NCBI RefSeq assembly: GCF_900312975.1
Contig: NZ_LT990039.1
Location: 1,116,001 to 1,180,000, forward strand
Direction of reading: 5' to 3'
From: Massilistercora timonensis
GTDB taxonomy: Bacteria; Bacillota; Clostridia; Lachnospirales; Lachnospiraceae
DNA length: 64,000 nucleotides
Positions 50,984 through 60,569 of the stretch are shown here, one piece after another. The number at the start of each line of letters is the position of its first letter. The first letter of the stretch is position 1. A program made the position numbers and the translations under genes. A model generated the notes under the pieces. The model was not told the origin of the DNA. It searched no databases and worked only from the letters and a program-made list of their open reading frames with translations.

Positions 50984-52405
50984 ATGTATGATGTAAATTC
51001 CAGACACGCCGATGATTTTATCAACCACGAAGAGATCCTGGAGACGCTGGCCTATGCGGACGCCAACAAGAACAACAGGGAACTGATCGAAGCGCTGATC
51101 GACAAAGCGGCTCTTCGCAAGGGCCTGTCCCACCGGGAAGCCTCCGTGCTCCTGGTCTGTGAAGAAAAGGATTTAAACCAGAAGATCTATAAGCTGGCGG
51201 AGCAGATCAAAAAAGATTTCTACGGAAACCGGATCGTGCTGTTCGCGCCGTTGTACCTTTCCAACTACTGCATCAACGGCTGCACCTACTGCCCCTACCA
51301 TATGAAAAATAAGCATATCGCCCGCAAGAAGCTGACCCAGGAGGAGATCCGCCAGGAAGTGATCGCCCTTCAGGATATGGGGCACAAGCGGCTGGCGCTG
51401 GAGGCCGGCGAGGATCCGGTGCACAACACCATGGAGTACTACCTGGATTCCATCAACACCATTTACAGTATCAAGCATAAAAACGGCGCTATCCGCCGGG
51501 TAAATATCAACATCGCCGCCACCACCGTGGACAACTACCGGCTTCTCAAGGAGGCGGGGATCGGAACCTACATCCTGTTCCAGGAGACCTACCACAAGGA
51601 AAGCTATCTGGAGCTTCATCCCACCGGGCCAAAGCACGACTATGACTACCACACCGAGGCCATGGACCGGGCCATGGAGGGCGGCATCGACGACGTAGGC
51701 ATCGGTGTTCTTTTTGGCCTGGACAAATACCGCTATGAATTCGCCGGGCTTCTCATGCACGCCGAGCACCTGGAGGCCGCATTTGGCGTAGGCCCCCACA
51801 CCATCAGCGTACCGCGGCTCCGCAATGCCGACGACATCGACGCCAGCACCTTCACCAACGGCATCGACGACGATACCTTTGCCAAGCTGGTGGCCTGCAT
51901 CCGTATTGCCGTGCCTTACACCGGCATGATCATTTCCACCAGAGAGAGCAAGACCGTCCGCGAGCGCGTCCTTCATCTTGGCATCTCCCAGATCAGCGGC
52001 GGCTCCCGCACCAGTGTGGGCGGTTACGTAGATCCTGAGCCGGAGGAAGAGAACTCCGCCCAGTTCGACGTCATCGATAACCGGACCCTGGACGAAGTGG
52101 TGCGCTGGCTCATGGAGATGGATTATATCCCCAGCTTCTGTACTGCCTGCTACCGGGCCGGACGGACCGGCGACCGGTTCATGTCCCTGTGCAAGAGCGG
52201 CCAGATCCAGAACTGCTGCCATCCCAACGCACTGATGACCCTGGAAGAATACCTGATGGATTACGCCTCCCCGGCCACCAAGGCCATCGGCGATAAACTG
52301 ATCGATAAGGAAGTACTGAACGTGCCCAATGAGAAAGTGCGGGCGACCGTGCTGGAAAACCTGAAGCTGATCCGGGAAGATAACCGGCGGGATTTCCGGT
52401 TTTAA
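50984..52405 (+). CDS. hydG: [FeFe]-hydrogenase maturase HydG (tyrosine lyase)
   Basis: 473 aa, the usual HydG length. Cleaves tyrosine to p-cresol, CO and cyanide for the H-cluster. Radical SAM motif NYCINGCTYCPYH (about 94-106). The C-terminal auxiliary Fe-S cluster region is SFCTACYRAGRTGDRFM (about 384-400) with NCCHPNALMTLEEYL. ATG 50984 is chosen over 50936 because AAGGAGG lies just upstream and MYDVNSRHADDF matches the family start. It ends 7 bases before a hairpin that opens the hydF cassette. Confidence 0.95.
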   Translation: MYDVNSRHADDFINHEEILETLAYADANKNNRELIEALIDKAALRKGLSHREASVLLVCEEKDLNQKIYKLAEQIKKDFYGNRIVLFAPLYLSNYCINGCTYCPYHMKNKHIARKKLTQEEIRQEVIALQDMGHKRLALEAGEDPVHNTMEYYLDSINTIYSIKHKNGAIRRVNINIAATTVDNYRLLKEAGIGTYILFQETYHKESYLELHPTGPKHDYDYHTEAMDRAMEGGIDDVGIGVLFGLDKYRYEFAGLLMHAEHLEAAFGVGPHTISVPRLRNADDIDASTFTNGIDDDTFAKLVACIRIAVPYTGMIISTRESKTVRERVLHLGISQISGGSRTSVGGYVDPEPEEENSAQFDVIDNRTLDEVVRWLMEMDYIPSFCTACYRAGRTGDRFMSLCKSGQIQNCCHPNALMTLEEYLMDYASPATKAIGDKLIDKEVLNVPNEKVRATVLENLKLIREDNRRDFRF

Positions 52406-52411
52406 TTAATT

Positions 52412-52454
52412 AATTGAGGACGTAGCAAAGTTTAATTTTGCTACGTCCTCAATT
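52412..52454. repeat. Left hairpin of the hydF cassette
   Basis: 18-bp perfect stem (52412-52429 with 52437-52454) containing GAGGACGTAGCAAA, seven-base loop, directly after hydG. It can also act as a hydG terminator. Confidence 0.8.
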
Positions 52455-52521
52455 GACAACTGCCCTGTACCTTTTTGCACGATGCCCTGTACCCAAATGA
52501 AAAATACCCCGTACCTTTTTG
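52441..52521 (+). repeat. Left terminal inverted repeat of the hydF cassette
   Basis: 81 bases that match the inverse complement of 53761-53841 at 76 of 81 positions. Contains three GTACCTTTTTG-type or CCCTGTACC boxes in alternating order. Confidence 0.9.
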
Positions 52522-52540
52522 CACAGTGAAAGGAGTTTTT

Positions 52541-53755
52541 ATGAGTCTCAATACCACACCTTCCGCAGAACGCACTCATATCGGTATCTTCGGCCGCCGA
52601 AATGCCGGGAAATCCAGCCTTATCAATGCTTTGACCGGGCAGAGTCTGGCGATTGTCTCAGATGTGAAAGGCACCACTACCGACCCGGTTTTAAAAGCAA
52701 TGGAGCTGCTTCCCCTGGGTCCGGTGGTGATGATCGACACCCCAGGTATCGACGACGAAGGCAATCTGGGCTCTATGCGGGTTCAAAAGGCTTTTCAGAT
52801 TTTAAACAAAACAGATCTCGCCCTCCTGGTGATCGATTCCCTGTCCGGCCCTTCGCATGAAGATGCCGTCACCCTCGCCCACATTCAGAAAAAAGAGATC
52901 CCTTTTCTCGTTGTATTAAATAAGTCCGATCAGATTGAAGACCTGGATCATGCCGTCCAAAAGGCCGCTGATTTCCTGCAGGTTTCCAAAGAAAAGCTGA
53001 TGACAGCCAGCGCTTCCAGCGGATATCATATCCAGGAATTAAAAGAGGCCATCGCCTTCCTGGCTCCAAAAGAAGACGATAGCCGCCACATCGTGGCGGA
53101 TCTGGTAGAACCGCTTCAATTCGTCATCCTTGTGGTCCCTATCGATAAAGCAGCTCCCAAAGGCCGGCTGATCCTTCCTCAGCAACAGACTATCCGGAAT
53201 CTCCTGGAAGCCGGCGCCGTTCCTATTGTAGTGCGGGAAAGTGAACTTGCGGAAACCCTGCCACGCCTGAACCAAAAGCCAGCCCTTGTTATCACGGACA
53301 GCCAGGTTTTTGCAGAAGTAGCAGCCATCGTTCCCCGGGAAATCCCTCTGACCTCCTTCTCCATTCTGTTTGCAAGATATAAAGGCAGTCTGGACCTGCT
53401 GGCCGCTGGCGCCAAAACCATCGATTCCCTGGAAGACAATGACACCGTCCTTATTGCCGAGGGCTGTACCCACCATCGCCAGTGCGAAGATATCGGTACC
53501 GTCAAACTCCCCCGATGGCTTTGCTCCCACACTGGGAAAAATCTGAACTTCGAATTTACCAGCGGAACCGAATTTCCGCTTGAATTAGACAAATACAAAC
53601 TGATCATCCACTGCGGCGGCTGTATGCTGAACGAACGGGAAATGAAATATCGCCTGAAATGCGCGGAAGATGCCCAGATTCCAATGACAAACTACGGCAC
53701 CGCCATCGCTTATATGAAAGGAATCCTCCCACGAAGCCTGGAGATTTTCACTTAA
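52541..53755 (+). CDS. hydF: [FeFe]-hydrogenase maturase HydF (GTPase scaffold)
   Basis: 404 aa. N-terminal GTPase domain: P-loop GRRNAGKSS (about 20-28), DTPG switch, and NKSD base specificity. The C-terminal Fe-S scaffold has CTHHRQCEDIG and HCGGCMLNERE ligands. It receives the 2Fe subcluster from HydE/HydG and delivers it to apo-hydrogenase. ATG 52541 is chosen with AAAGGAG five bases upstream; 52475 is inside the repeat. The gene is alone between 81-bp inverted repeats and seems slightly less GC-rich than hydG. It may be transcribed from a promoter within the left repeat or by read-through. Confidence 0.94.
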   Translation: MSLNTTPSAERTHIGIFGRRNAGKSSLINALTGQSLAIVSDVKGTTTDPVLKAMELLPLGPVVMIDTPGIDDEGNLGSMRVQKAFQILNKTDLALLVIDSLSGPSHEDAVTLAHIQKKEIPFLVVLNKSDQIEDLDHAVQKAADFLQVSKEKLMTASASSGYHIQELKEAIAFLAPKEDDSRHIVADLVEPLQFVILVVPIDKAAPKGRLILPQQQTIRNLLEAGAVPIVVRESELAETLPRLNQKPALVITDSQVFAEVAAIVPREIPLTSFSILFARYKGSLDLLAAGAKTIDSLEDNDTVLIAEGCTHHRQCEDIGTVKLPRWLCSHTGKNLNFEFTSGTEFPLELDKYKLIIHCGGCMLNEREMKYRLKCAEDAQIPMTNYGTAIAYMKGILPRSLEIFT

Positions 53756-53760
53756 ATATT

Positions 53761-53841
53761 CAAAAAGGTACAGGGCATTTGTCATTTGGGTACAGGGCAT
53801 CGTGCAAAAAGGTACAGGGTAGTTGTCATTTGAGGACGTAG
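53761..53841 (-). repeat. Right terminal inverted repeat of the hydF cassette
   Basis: Inverse copy of 52441-52521 (76 of 81 positions), starting 5 bases after the hydF stop. Confidence 0.9.
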
Positions 53842-53865
53842 GATTTTTTTAAAAGGTTACGTCCT
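53833..53865. repeat. Right hairpin of the hydF cassette
   Basis: AGGACGTA pairs with TACGTCCT (53833-53840 with 53858-53865), with T- and A-rich inner arms. A decayed counterpart of the left hairpin. Confidence 0.7.
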
Positions 53866-53957
53866 AAATTAAATAAATCTTCAGAATTACTAAAGGGCTT
53901 TTTCAAATTTCCCCCTTATAATCGAATCATCAAATGATTTGAGAAGGGGGATTTTTT

Positions 53958-54557
53958 ATGAAACAGTACATGAAGGAAAAAAGCAGCGCGGTCCTTGCAA
54001 TCTACCCGTTTTCCGAGATTGGCTACGACCGCGCCTACAGTATTTCTTCCCTGACATTCTTATTTTTCTCCTTCTCCACGGCCGGATGGCTCTGGGAGGT
54101 GTTCCTCCATATCATCATCGACGGCAGGTTCATCAACCGGGGCGTCCTTTTTGGCCCCTGGCTCCCCATCTACGGCTGCGGCAGCCTTCTGATCCTTCTT
54201 GCGTTGAAACGCTGGCGGGACCAGCCGTTTTCCACCCTGGGGCTGACCATCCTGCTGTGCGGATGTCTGGAGTATTTTTCCGGCCTGTTCCTGGAAACCT
54301 TCTTCCACGCCAAATGGTGGGATTATTCGGACATGCTCCTTAACATCCAGGGCCGGGTGTGCCTGGAAGGGCTGGTCATCTTTGGCCTTGGCGGACTGTT
54401 CCTCATCTACCTTGCCGCCCCCAGGCTGGATGATCTCTTTCAGACCATTCCCATAAGGGTACGGAAAATCTGCTGCTGCATTCTGGTTTTTTTCTTCCTG
54501 CTGGATCTGGCGCGCTCCCTCATCGCCCCAAATATGGGCTTTGGGATCACTTCATAA
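53958..54557 (+). CDS. CmpB-like putative ABC-transporter type IV membrane protein
   Basis: 199 aa integral membrane protein of the PF06541-type family, sometimes called putative ABC permease. It has about five TM helices, and family signatures GWLWEVFLHIIIDGRFINRG (about 43-62), FGPWLPIYGCGSL, and FHAKWWDYSD with NIQGRVCLEG. Biochemical function is not established for the family. SD GAAGGGGG just before ATG. The Shine-Dalgarno AAGGGGG can pair with CCCCCTT at 53911-53917 if the transcript starts upstream. It is convergent with the sirtuin gene across REP copy C. Confidence 0.85.
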   Translation: MKQYMKEKSSAVLAIYPFSEIGYDRAYSISSLTFLFFSFSTAGWLWEVFLHIIIDGRFINRGVLFGPWLPIYGCGSLLILLALKRWRDQPFSTLGLTILLCGCLEYFSGLFLETFFHAKWWDYSDMLLNIQGRVCLEGLVIFGLGGLFLIYLAAPRLDDLFQTIPIRVRKICCCILVFFFLLDLARSLIAPNMGFGITS

Positions 54558-54564
54558 AAAGTTG

Positions 54565-54622
54565 GGGACGTGGTATTTTCAAAAATACCACGTCCCAGAT
54601 TGAAAAAACCCTGTCCCTTTTT
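54565..54622 (-). repeat. REP-like palindromic repeat, copy C
   Basis: Same unit and orientation as copy B: palindrome 54565-54596 followed by CCCTGTCCCTTTTT. It fills the gap between convergent genes. Confidence 0.85.
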
Positions 54623-54628
54623 GATTTT

Positions 54629-55354
54629 CTACACCCGGATCTGCCCCATCACTTCTCCGATGGGCGCCGCGATGGTCAGTTCCGCGCCTACTTCTCTTGC
54701 CGTGGCGCTCTTATTGATCACCACCAGATGTTTCCCCCGGAAATAATCGATAAACCCGGCCGCCGGGTACACCACCAGGGATGTGCCGCCGATGATCAGG
54801 GTGTCTGCCTGGCTGATGGCCTCAATGCTCTTGCGGATCAGCCCGGAGTCCAGGCTTTCTTCGTACAGCACCACATCCGGCTTAATCACGCCGCCGCATT
54901 CGCACCGGGGAACTCCTGGGGCGTTCTTTACATAAGCCGCGTCGTAAAATTTCCCGCAGCGCTGGCAGTAATTGCGCAGGATACTGCCGTGGATCTCATA
55001 GACTTCCTTACTGCCCGCCGCCTGATGAAGCCCGTCGATATTCTGGGTGATCACCGCCAGGAGCTTCCCGGCCTTCTCAAGCTGGGCCAGCTTCTCATGG
55101 GCCGCATTGGGCTTCGCGTCCAGGAACATCATCTTACTTTTATAGAATTCGTAGAAAGCCTCGGTGTCCCGCACAAAGAAGCTGTGGCTTACGATCTCTT
55201 CCGGCGAGTACCGGTACTTCTGGTGGTAGATCCCGTCCGCGCTCCGGAAATCCGGGATCCCGCTCTCCGTGGACACTCCCGCCCCGCCAAAGAACACGAT
55301 CCTCTCGCTGTCGTCGATGATCTTCTGCAGTTTCGCCGCTTCTTCCTCATACAT
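54629..55354 (-). CDS. Sir2-family NAD-dependent protein deacylase
   Basis: 241 aa, the standard length of bacterial CobB-type sirtuins. GGAGVSTESGIPDFRS binds NAD+, TQNIDGLHQ precedes the catalytic His in YEIHGSILRNYC, and zinc Cys pairs are CQRC and CEC. It removes acyl groups from lysines using NAD+. It is not of the SirTM class. Upstream on the same strand is a MarR regulator whose coding region ends about 50 bases away. SD AGGAATG-like. Confidence 0.93.
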   Translation of the reverse strand: MYEEEAAKLQKIIDDSERIVFFGGAGVSTESGIPDFRSADGIYHQKYRYSPEEIVSHSFFVRDTEAFYEFYKSKMMFLDAKPNAAHEKLAQLEKAGKLLAVITQNIDGLHQAAGSKEVYEIHGSILRNYCQRCGKFYDAAYVKNAPGVPRCECGGVIKPDVVLYEESLDSGLIRKSIEAISQADTLIIGGTSLVVYPAAGFIDYFRGKHLVVINKSATAREVGAELTIAAPIGEVMGQIRV

Positions 55355-55407
55355 AAGGCATTCCTCCCATCACACACCCGGTCCGCCAAACAGACACGCC
55401 GCCTTCT

Positions 55408-55875
55408 CTAAGAGGCGCTCTTTCCCGCGTCTTTCTGGCTGTAGCCGGTGAAAAACTCTGTCAGCGCATCCAACGTCTTGACCAAAACGGGAAGTTCTTC
55501 CGCCTCCAGCTTCTCCAGGATGGCCCAGGTCATCTGTCGGTGGTAATCCTCGTGATGACGGTAGGCCCGTTCGCCTTTCTCCGTCAGGCTGACGAAGACT
55601 ACCCGGCGATCTTCCTCGCTTCTGCGGCGCACCGCATATTTCTTGTTCACCAGGCTGTTCACCGCCGTAGTCAGCGTTCCCACGGTGATATTCAGTTTTT
55701 TCGCAATGGAGGACATGTTCCTGCCCTCCCCCAGGCCGATAGCCTCGATGACATGCATGTCATTGTTGGTCAGGTCCTTGAATTCTTCCGTGATGATCGC
55801 CTTCTCTTCCAGTTCCCAGATCTCATTGATCAGATTGACCAGAACATCGTTGATCGCCTTGTACGCCTCATCCAT
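55408..55875 (-). CDS. MarR-family regulator, possibly FabT-like
   Basis: 155 aa winged-helix repressor. NMSSIAKKLNITVGTLTTAV is the recognition region, and RRSEEDRRVVFVSLTEKGE the wing. It lies directly downstream of the fab/acc operon. In other Firmicutes a MarR protein (FabT) at the head of that operon represses fatty-acid synthesis when bound to acyl-ACP. Here it is at the tail and has its own promoter, so a FabT role is only a suggestion. SD AAAAGGACG. Confidence 0.9.
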   Translation of the reverse strand: MDEAYKAINDVLVNLINEIWELEEKAIITEEFKDLTNNDMHVIEAIGLGEGRNMSSIAKKLNITVGTLTTAVNSLVNKKYAVRRRSEEDRRVVFVSLTEKGERAYRHHEDYHRQMTWAILEKLEAEELPVLVKTLDALTEFFTGYSQKDAGKSAS

Positions 55876-55917
55876 AATCTGCCGTCCTTTTTATCTCCCG
55901 TTTGATCTTACAGTCTT

Positions 55918-55947
55918 ATTATACGCTTTCCGGCAGGAGAGAATCAA
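55918..55947 (-). promoter_or_regulatory. Promoter of the MarR gene
   Basis: On minus: TTGATT, 18-base spacer, TATAAT, lying within the last codons of the nitronate monooxygenase-like gene. Confidence 0.65.
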
Positions 55948-57022
55948 TCACTTCTTTCACCGTCTCCAGCCGCGTCGCCTTCCAGGCGTCCGCCCCGCAG
56001 AAGAGAAGGGCGTTCTCCACATCCCCCTTTGCCGCGCTGATCAGAGCGTCTGTGATACAGTAGGGAATGTTGGCCGGATCACATTTGTGCAGACATCCGT
56101 GGCAGGGAGTGTGGGGGATCCTCTCTCCTCTTATCACCCGTTCCATAAATGGATTCCGGATGGCTCTCCCCGGCATGCCCACCGGGCTTTTCACCAGGAT
56201 CACATCCTCTTTGCCCGCCTTCAGATAGGCCTCCTTGTAGCGAAGATCCGCGTCGCACTCATAAGTGGTGACAAACCGGCTGGCCACCTGGATGGCGTCC
56301 GCCCCCAAGGCAAATGCGCGGGCCGCCTCTTCCCTTCCGGAAATGCCGCCTGCAAGGGCCACCGGGATCTTTCTGCCGCCCTCAGTCTCATACTCCCGGA
56401 CCGCAGCCAGGATCCGCGTCACCTCATCTGCGTATCCGCCCTCACAACCAGCCCCGCAGCCGTTCCCGGCTTCCCCGTATCCGTAAGCCGCAAGCTGGTC
56501 TCTGGTAAATCCCAGATGTCCCCCTGCCCGGGGCCCTTCGATCACCAGAAGGTCCGGCAGCCGGTCATATTTGCGCTTCCAGTACTTTAAAATGAGCCGC
56601 GCCGACTTCTCCGTGGAGACAATGGGGGCAAGCTTCACCTGCCGGTCTCCCACCATCCTGGGAAGGTCTGTGGGCACCCCGGCGCCGGAGATGATAAGAT
56701 CCGCCCCGGCGTCCGCAGCCGCCTGCACATACTCCTCGTAATGGCGCATGGCCACCATGATATTGAACCCGATCACCCCGTCGGGGGCAATGCTCCGGGC
56801 CTTCTCATATTCCTTCCGGATAGCCCTTAAGTTGGCCTCCTTTGGATTCCGGTCAAAATCCGGCTCCCGGTAACCAATCTGGGCGGCAGAGATGATCCCT
56901 ATGCCGCCCTCTTTCGCAACCGCCCCGGCCAGACCGCCAAGGCTGATCCCGACGCCCATCCCTCCCTGGATGAGCGGGATCCTTGCCTCTGTCTCTCCCA
57001 TTTTCAGTGGTTTGATCTCCAT
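55919..57022 (-). CDS. Nitronate monooxygenase/FabK-family flavoprotein
   Basis: 367 aa FMN TIM-barrel protein: IPLIQGGMGVGISLGGLAG at the N-terminus, GGHLGF in the centre, and VALAGGISGREEAARAFALG with ADAIQVASRF for the phosphate site. The family holds nitronate monooxygenases and the enoyl-ACP reductase FabK. A Cys-rich C-terminal segment (CHGCLHKC, then PANIPYC) is additional and could bind a metal or cluster. It follows accDA by 11 bases, so it is co-transcribed with fatty-acid genes. Its length and Cys tail argue against it being the main enoyl reductase, but that remains open. Confidence 0.85.
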   Translation of the reverse strand: MEIKPLKMGETEARIPLIQGGMGVGISLGGLAGAVAKEGGIGIISAAQIGYREPDFDRNPKEANLRAIRKEYEKARSIAPDGVIGFNIMVAMRHYEEYVQAAADAGADLIISGAGVPTDLPRMVGDRQVKLAPIVSTEKSARLILKYWKRKYDRLPDLLVIEGPRAGGHLGFTRDQLAAYGYGEAGNGCGAGCEGGYADEVTRILAAVREYETEGGRKIPVALAGGISGREEAARAFALGADAIQVASRFVTTYECDADLRYKEAYLKAGKEDVILVKSPVGMPGRAIRNPFMERVIRGERIPHTPCHGCLHKCDPANIPYCITDALISAAKGDVENALLFCGADAWKATRLETVKEVIDSLLPESV

Positions 57023-57033
57023 CCTTTTCTCTC

Positions 57034-58770
57034 CTACATGTTCCGGAACCGGTCATACCGCCGCGCCGCCAGTTCCTCTCCGGTGAAATGCGCCGACTCT
57101 TCCAGGAATCTCTCGATCTCCTGTTCCATGGGGCCGGTCACTTCCTTCAGGTTCTGAACGGTGTAGTGGGCCGGCTCGGGAAATACTTTCTCCACCATCC
57201 CCATCTCATACAGATCCTGGGCCGTAAGCCGCATCACTTCCGCAGCCTCCTTCGCCCGGGAACTGTCCTTCCAGAGAATGCTGGCAAACCCTTCCGGAGA
57301 CAGGATAGAATAAATGGAATTCTCCAGCATCCACACCTGATCCGCCGTAGCCATGGCAAGAGCGCCGCCGCTGCCTCCCTCTCCAATGATAATGGAGAGC
57401 ACCGGAACGGTAAGGCCGGACATCTCGTAAATGTTCCTTGCGATGGCCTCTCCCTGCCCGCGCTCCTCTGCCTCCAGCCCGCAGAACGCCCCCGGCGTAT
57501 CTACGAAACAGATCACCGGCCGGCCAAACTTCTCCGCCTGCTTCATCAGCCGCAGAGCCTTGCGGTAGCCGTCCGGGGAAGGCATTCCGAAGTTGCGCTC
57601 AATATTTTCCCTGGTGTTGGTCCCCTTGGCCTGGACGATCACCGTCACCGGCTTCCCGTGGAACCGGGCGATCCCTCCGATAATGGCCTTGTCATCGGCA
57701 AAGTACCGGTCGCCGTGAAATTCTGTGAAATCTGTAAAAAGCGCGCCAATGTAGTCGCTTCCCACCGGCCGGTCCTTCATCCGGGAGATCTCCACCCGAT
57801 CCCAGGCTCTGGCCACCTGGTTGTGGACCTGAACGCCCTCGCCGGAAAATGTACTGCTCTCAGAAGAAGTCTCGTTTCCAGAAGGTTCTGCCCCTCTCGT
57901 TTCCTGTCCTTCCTTCTCATGGAGCTTCAGGATCCGGGACAGGGTCTCCTTCAACTGGGGACGCTCCACAATGGCGTCGATAAAACCGTGCTCCAGCAGG
58001 AATTCTGACCGCTGGAAGCCCTTGGGCAGCTTCTGGCCGATGGTCTGCTCAATAACCCTTGGCCCGGCAAACCCGATCAGCGCCTTTGGCTCTGCCAGGA
58101 TCACATCCCCCAGCATGGCGAAGCTCGCCGTCACTCCGCCGGTGGTGGGATCGGTGAGCACGCTGATATAGAGAAGCCCGGCGTCACTGTGGCGCTTCAG
58201 CGCCGCGGAAGTCTTGGCCATCTGCATAAGAGAGACGATCCCCTCCTGCATCCGGGCCCCGCCGGAGCAGGCAAACAGGATCAGCGGCAGGCCTTCTTCT
58301 GTGGCCCGCTCGGCCGCTCTTGCCACCTTCTCGCCTACCACCTGTCCCATGCTGGCCATCAGGAAACGTCCATCGCAGACGCCGATGACAACTTCCGTCC
58401 CGTCGATCCGGGCTTTACCGGTGATCACCGCCTCGTCCAGGCCGTACTTCTTCTGAAGCCCTTCCAGCTTCTCCTCATACCCTTTGTAGTGAAGGGGATT
58501 CCTGGTGGTCAGGCCTTTGTCCCACTCTTCGAAGGTGCCCTCGTCGGTCACCATCTCGATCCGGCGGTATGCGTGGACCCGGAAATATCCGCCGCACTTG
58601 GGACAGATATAATACCCCTTCTTCACATCCTCGGCGATGATGGCGCCGCCGCATTTATTACATTTTCGCAGAAGTCCTTCCGGCACTTCCGGCCTGGTCC
58701 CTCCCAGGGAGATATACGCCTTCCTTGCGGAAGAAAGCCTGGTTTTCTTAAACACATTATCTAACTTCAT
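57034..58770 (-). CDS. accDA: Fused acetyl-CoA carboxylase carboxyltransferase beta-alpha
   Basis: 578 aa. Residues about 1-290 are AccD, with the four-Cys zinc ribbon (CNKCGG and CPKCGG) and [13 protein letters not shown] hydrophilic Ser/Glu-rich linker (about 290-315) is followed by AccA ([49 protein letters not shown]). Normally these are two subunits; the fusion fixes a 1:1 ratio. Carboxylates acetyl-CoA to malonyl-CoA, the first committed step of fatty-acid synthesis. Directly follows accC by 7 bases. Confidence 0.95.
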   Translation of the reverse strand: MKLDNVFKKTRLSSARKAYISLGGTRPEVPEGLLRKCNKCGGAIIAEDVKKGYYICPKCGGYFRVHAYRRIEMVTDEGTFEEWDKGLTTRNPLHYKGYEEKLEGLQKKYGLDEAVITGKARIDGTEVVIGVCDGRFLMASMGQVVGEKVARAAERATEEGLPLILFACSGGARMQEGIVSLMQMAKTSAALKRHSDAGLLYISVLTDPTTGGVTASFAMLGDVILAEPKALIGFAGPRVIEQTIGQKLPKGFQRSEFLLEHGFIDAIVERPQLKETLSRILKLHEKEGQETRGAEPSGNETSSESSTFSGEGVQVHNQVARAWDRVEISRMKDRPVGSDYIGALFTDFTEFHGDRYFADDKAIIGGIARFHGKPVTVIVQAKGTNTRENIERNFGMPSPDGYRKALRLMKQAEKFGRPVICFVDTPGAFCGLEAEERGQGEAIARNIYEMSGLTVPVLSIIIGEGGSGGALAMATADQVWMLENSIYSILSPEGFASILWKDSSRAKEAAEVMRLTAQDLYEMGMVEKVFPEPAHYTVQNLKEVTGPMEQEIERFLEESAHFTGEELAARRYDRFRNM

Positions 58771-58777
58771 CTATGCG

Positions 58778-60127
58778 TCACCCTTGCATTTTCTCAATAA
58801 ACTCAATATCAATGTCCCCGGAGATAAAATCCGGATGGTTTACGATCTCATACTGATAATCCACGTTGGTGTCGATGCCCTCGATGATCACCTCGCCCAG
58901 GGCGCTCTGCATCTTGCGGATCGCCTCCTTGCGATTCCTGGCCCACACGATCAGTTTGGCCACCATGGAATCATAGTAGGGCGGGATGGTATAGCCGCTG
59001 TAAATAGCGGAATCGATCCGGATCCCCTTTCCGCCCGGCAGGTACATATCCTGAATGGTCCCCGGGGAAGGCCGGAAGCCCTTGGCCGGGTTCTCCGCGT
59101 TGATCCGGCACTCAATAGCGTGGCCGCTAAGATGTACCTGATCCTGGGTATAGGAAAGCTTCTTGCCGGAAGCGATACGGATCTGTTCCTTCACCAGGTC
59201 AATGCCGGTCACCCACTCGGTTACCGGGTGCTCCACCTGGATCCGGGTATTCATTTCCATAAAATAGAAGTTCCCGTTCTTCTCCAGCAGGAACTCGATG
59301 GTCCCGGCGTTCTCGTATCCGGCCGCCTTGGCCGCCCGGACCGCCGCCTCTCCCATCCGCTGACGCAGCTCATCGCTCAAGGCGATGGAGGGGGCCTCCT
59401 CGATCATCTTCTGGTGATTCCTCTGAATGGAGCAGTCCCGCTCTCCCAGATGGATCACATTTCCATAAGAATCCGCCAGGATCTGGAACTCGATGTGCCT
59501 CGGGTGCTGGACAAAATGCTCGATATACATGGTATTGTCCCCGAAAGCCATCTGAGATTCCTTCTGAGCCGTCTGGAAACTGGCCTCGAATTCCTCCGCC
59601 GTCTGGGCCACCCGCATTCCCTTGCCGCCGCCGCCAAGGGCTGCCTTGATGATCACCGGATAGCCGATCTCCTCCGCGATCTTCGCTCCCGTTTCCACAT
59701 CATAGATGGCCTCTTTGCTTCCCGGGATCACCGGGACGCCCGCCGCCATCATGGTATTTCTCGCCTCCTGCTTGTTTCCAAGCCGGGCGATCACCTGGGA
59801 CTTAGGCCCGATAAAGGTAATGTTGCACTGCTCGCACAGCTCCGCAAATTTGCTGTTCTCCGAGAGAAATCCAAATCCCGGATGGATGGCGTCCGCGCCG
59901 GTGATGATGGTGGCGCTGATGATCCGGTCCATGCTCAGATAACTCTCGCTGGAGGGCGCCGGCCCGATACAGACCGCCTCGTCCGCCAGCTTGGTGTGAA
60001 GCGCCTCCCGGTCCGCCTCCGAGTAGACGGCCACCGTCTCGATGCCCATCTCCCGGCAGGCTCTTATGATCCGCACCGCGATCTCGCCCCGGTTGGCAAT
60101 TAAAACTTTCTTGATCATATCTGTCAC
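58778..60127 (-). CDS. accC: Biotin carboxylase
   Basis: 449 aa ATP-grasp enzyme of acetyl-CoA carboxylase. ATP loop [12 protein letters not shown] (about 162-173), catalytic region [15 protein letters not shown], and N-terminal [16 protein letters not shown]. It carboxylates the biotin on AccB. The start ATG 60127 immediately abuts the fabZ stop. Confidence 0.96.
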   Translation of the reverse strand: MTDMIKKVLIANRGEIAVRIIRACREMGIETVAVYSEADREALHTKLADEAVCIGPAPSSESYLSMDRIISATIITGADAIHPGFGFLSENSKFAELCEQCNITFIGPKSQVIARLGNKQEARNTMMAAGVPVIPGSKEAIYDVETGAKIAEEIGYPVIIKAALGGGGKGMRVAQTAEEFEASFQTAQKESQMAFGDNTMYIEHFVQHPRHIEFQILADSYGNVIHLGERDCSIQRNHQKMIEEAPSIALSDELRQRMGEAAVRAAKAAGYENAGTIEFLLEKNGNFYFMEMNTRIQVEHPVTEWVTGIDLVKEQIRIASGKKLSYTQDQVHLSGHAIECRINAENPAKGFRPSPGTIQDMYLPGGKGIRIDSAIYSGYTIPPYYDSMVAKLIVWARNRKEAIRKMQSALGEVIIEGIDTNVDYQYEIVNHPDFISGDIDIEFIEKMQG

Positions 60128-60559
60128 CTATCCCACCATAAAGGTCAGTTCCGCGCTGACCACGGTCTTGCCGTCCACGCTGGCGACTGCCTCGCCAACG
60201 CCAACCGGCCCTTTCTGCTTGATGATCCTGGTCTCCAGGCGCACCTTGTCGCCCGGCACGATCTTGCCTTTGAATTTACATTTATTGATCCCGCCAAAAT
60301 AGGCGATCTTGCCCTTATTTTCCTCTACGCTTAAGATGGCCACCGCGCCCACCTGGGCCAGCGCCTCCACCGTCAGCACACCCGGCATTACCGGCTCCTG
60401 CGGAAAATGTCCTGCGAAGAATTCTTCCCGGTAACTGACACATTTGTATCCCACCGCGAACTGTCCGGGCTCGTAATCCTCGATGTAATCGATCAGCAGG
60501 AAGGGATGTCTGTGGGGAATGATCTCCTTGATCTGGTTGATGTCTAAATGGTTCATCAC
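60128..60559 (-). CDS. fabZ: 3-hydroxyacyl-ACP dehydratase
   Basis: 143 aa hotdog-fold enzyme. Catalytic His in [13 protein letters not shown] and Glu in [20 protein letters not shown]. Removes water from 3-hydroxyacyl-ACP in each elongation cycle. Ten bases after accB; SD GAGG. Confidence 0.95.
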   Translation of the reverse strand: MMNHLDINQIKEIIPHRHPFLLIDYIEDYEPGQFAVGYKCVSYREEFFAGHFPQEPVMPGVLTVEALAQVGAVAILSVEENKGKIAYFGGINKCKFKGKIVPGDKVRLETRIIKQKGPVGVGEAVASVDGKTVVSAELTFMVG

Positions 60560-60569
60560 ACTACCTCCT

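Noticed and set aside
52412-53865. hydF cassette as a complete insertion sequence
   Set aside because: No transposase gene is inside. Described instead as a repeat-bounded passenger that would need a transposase elsewhere.
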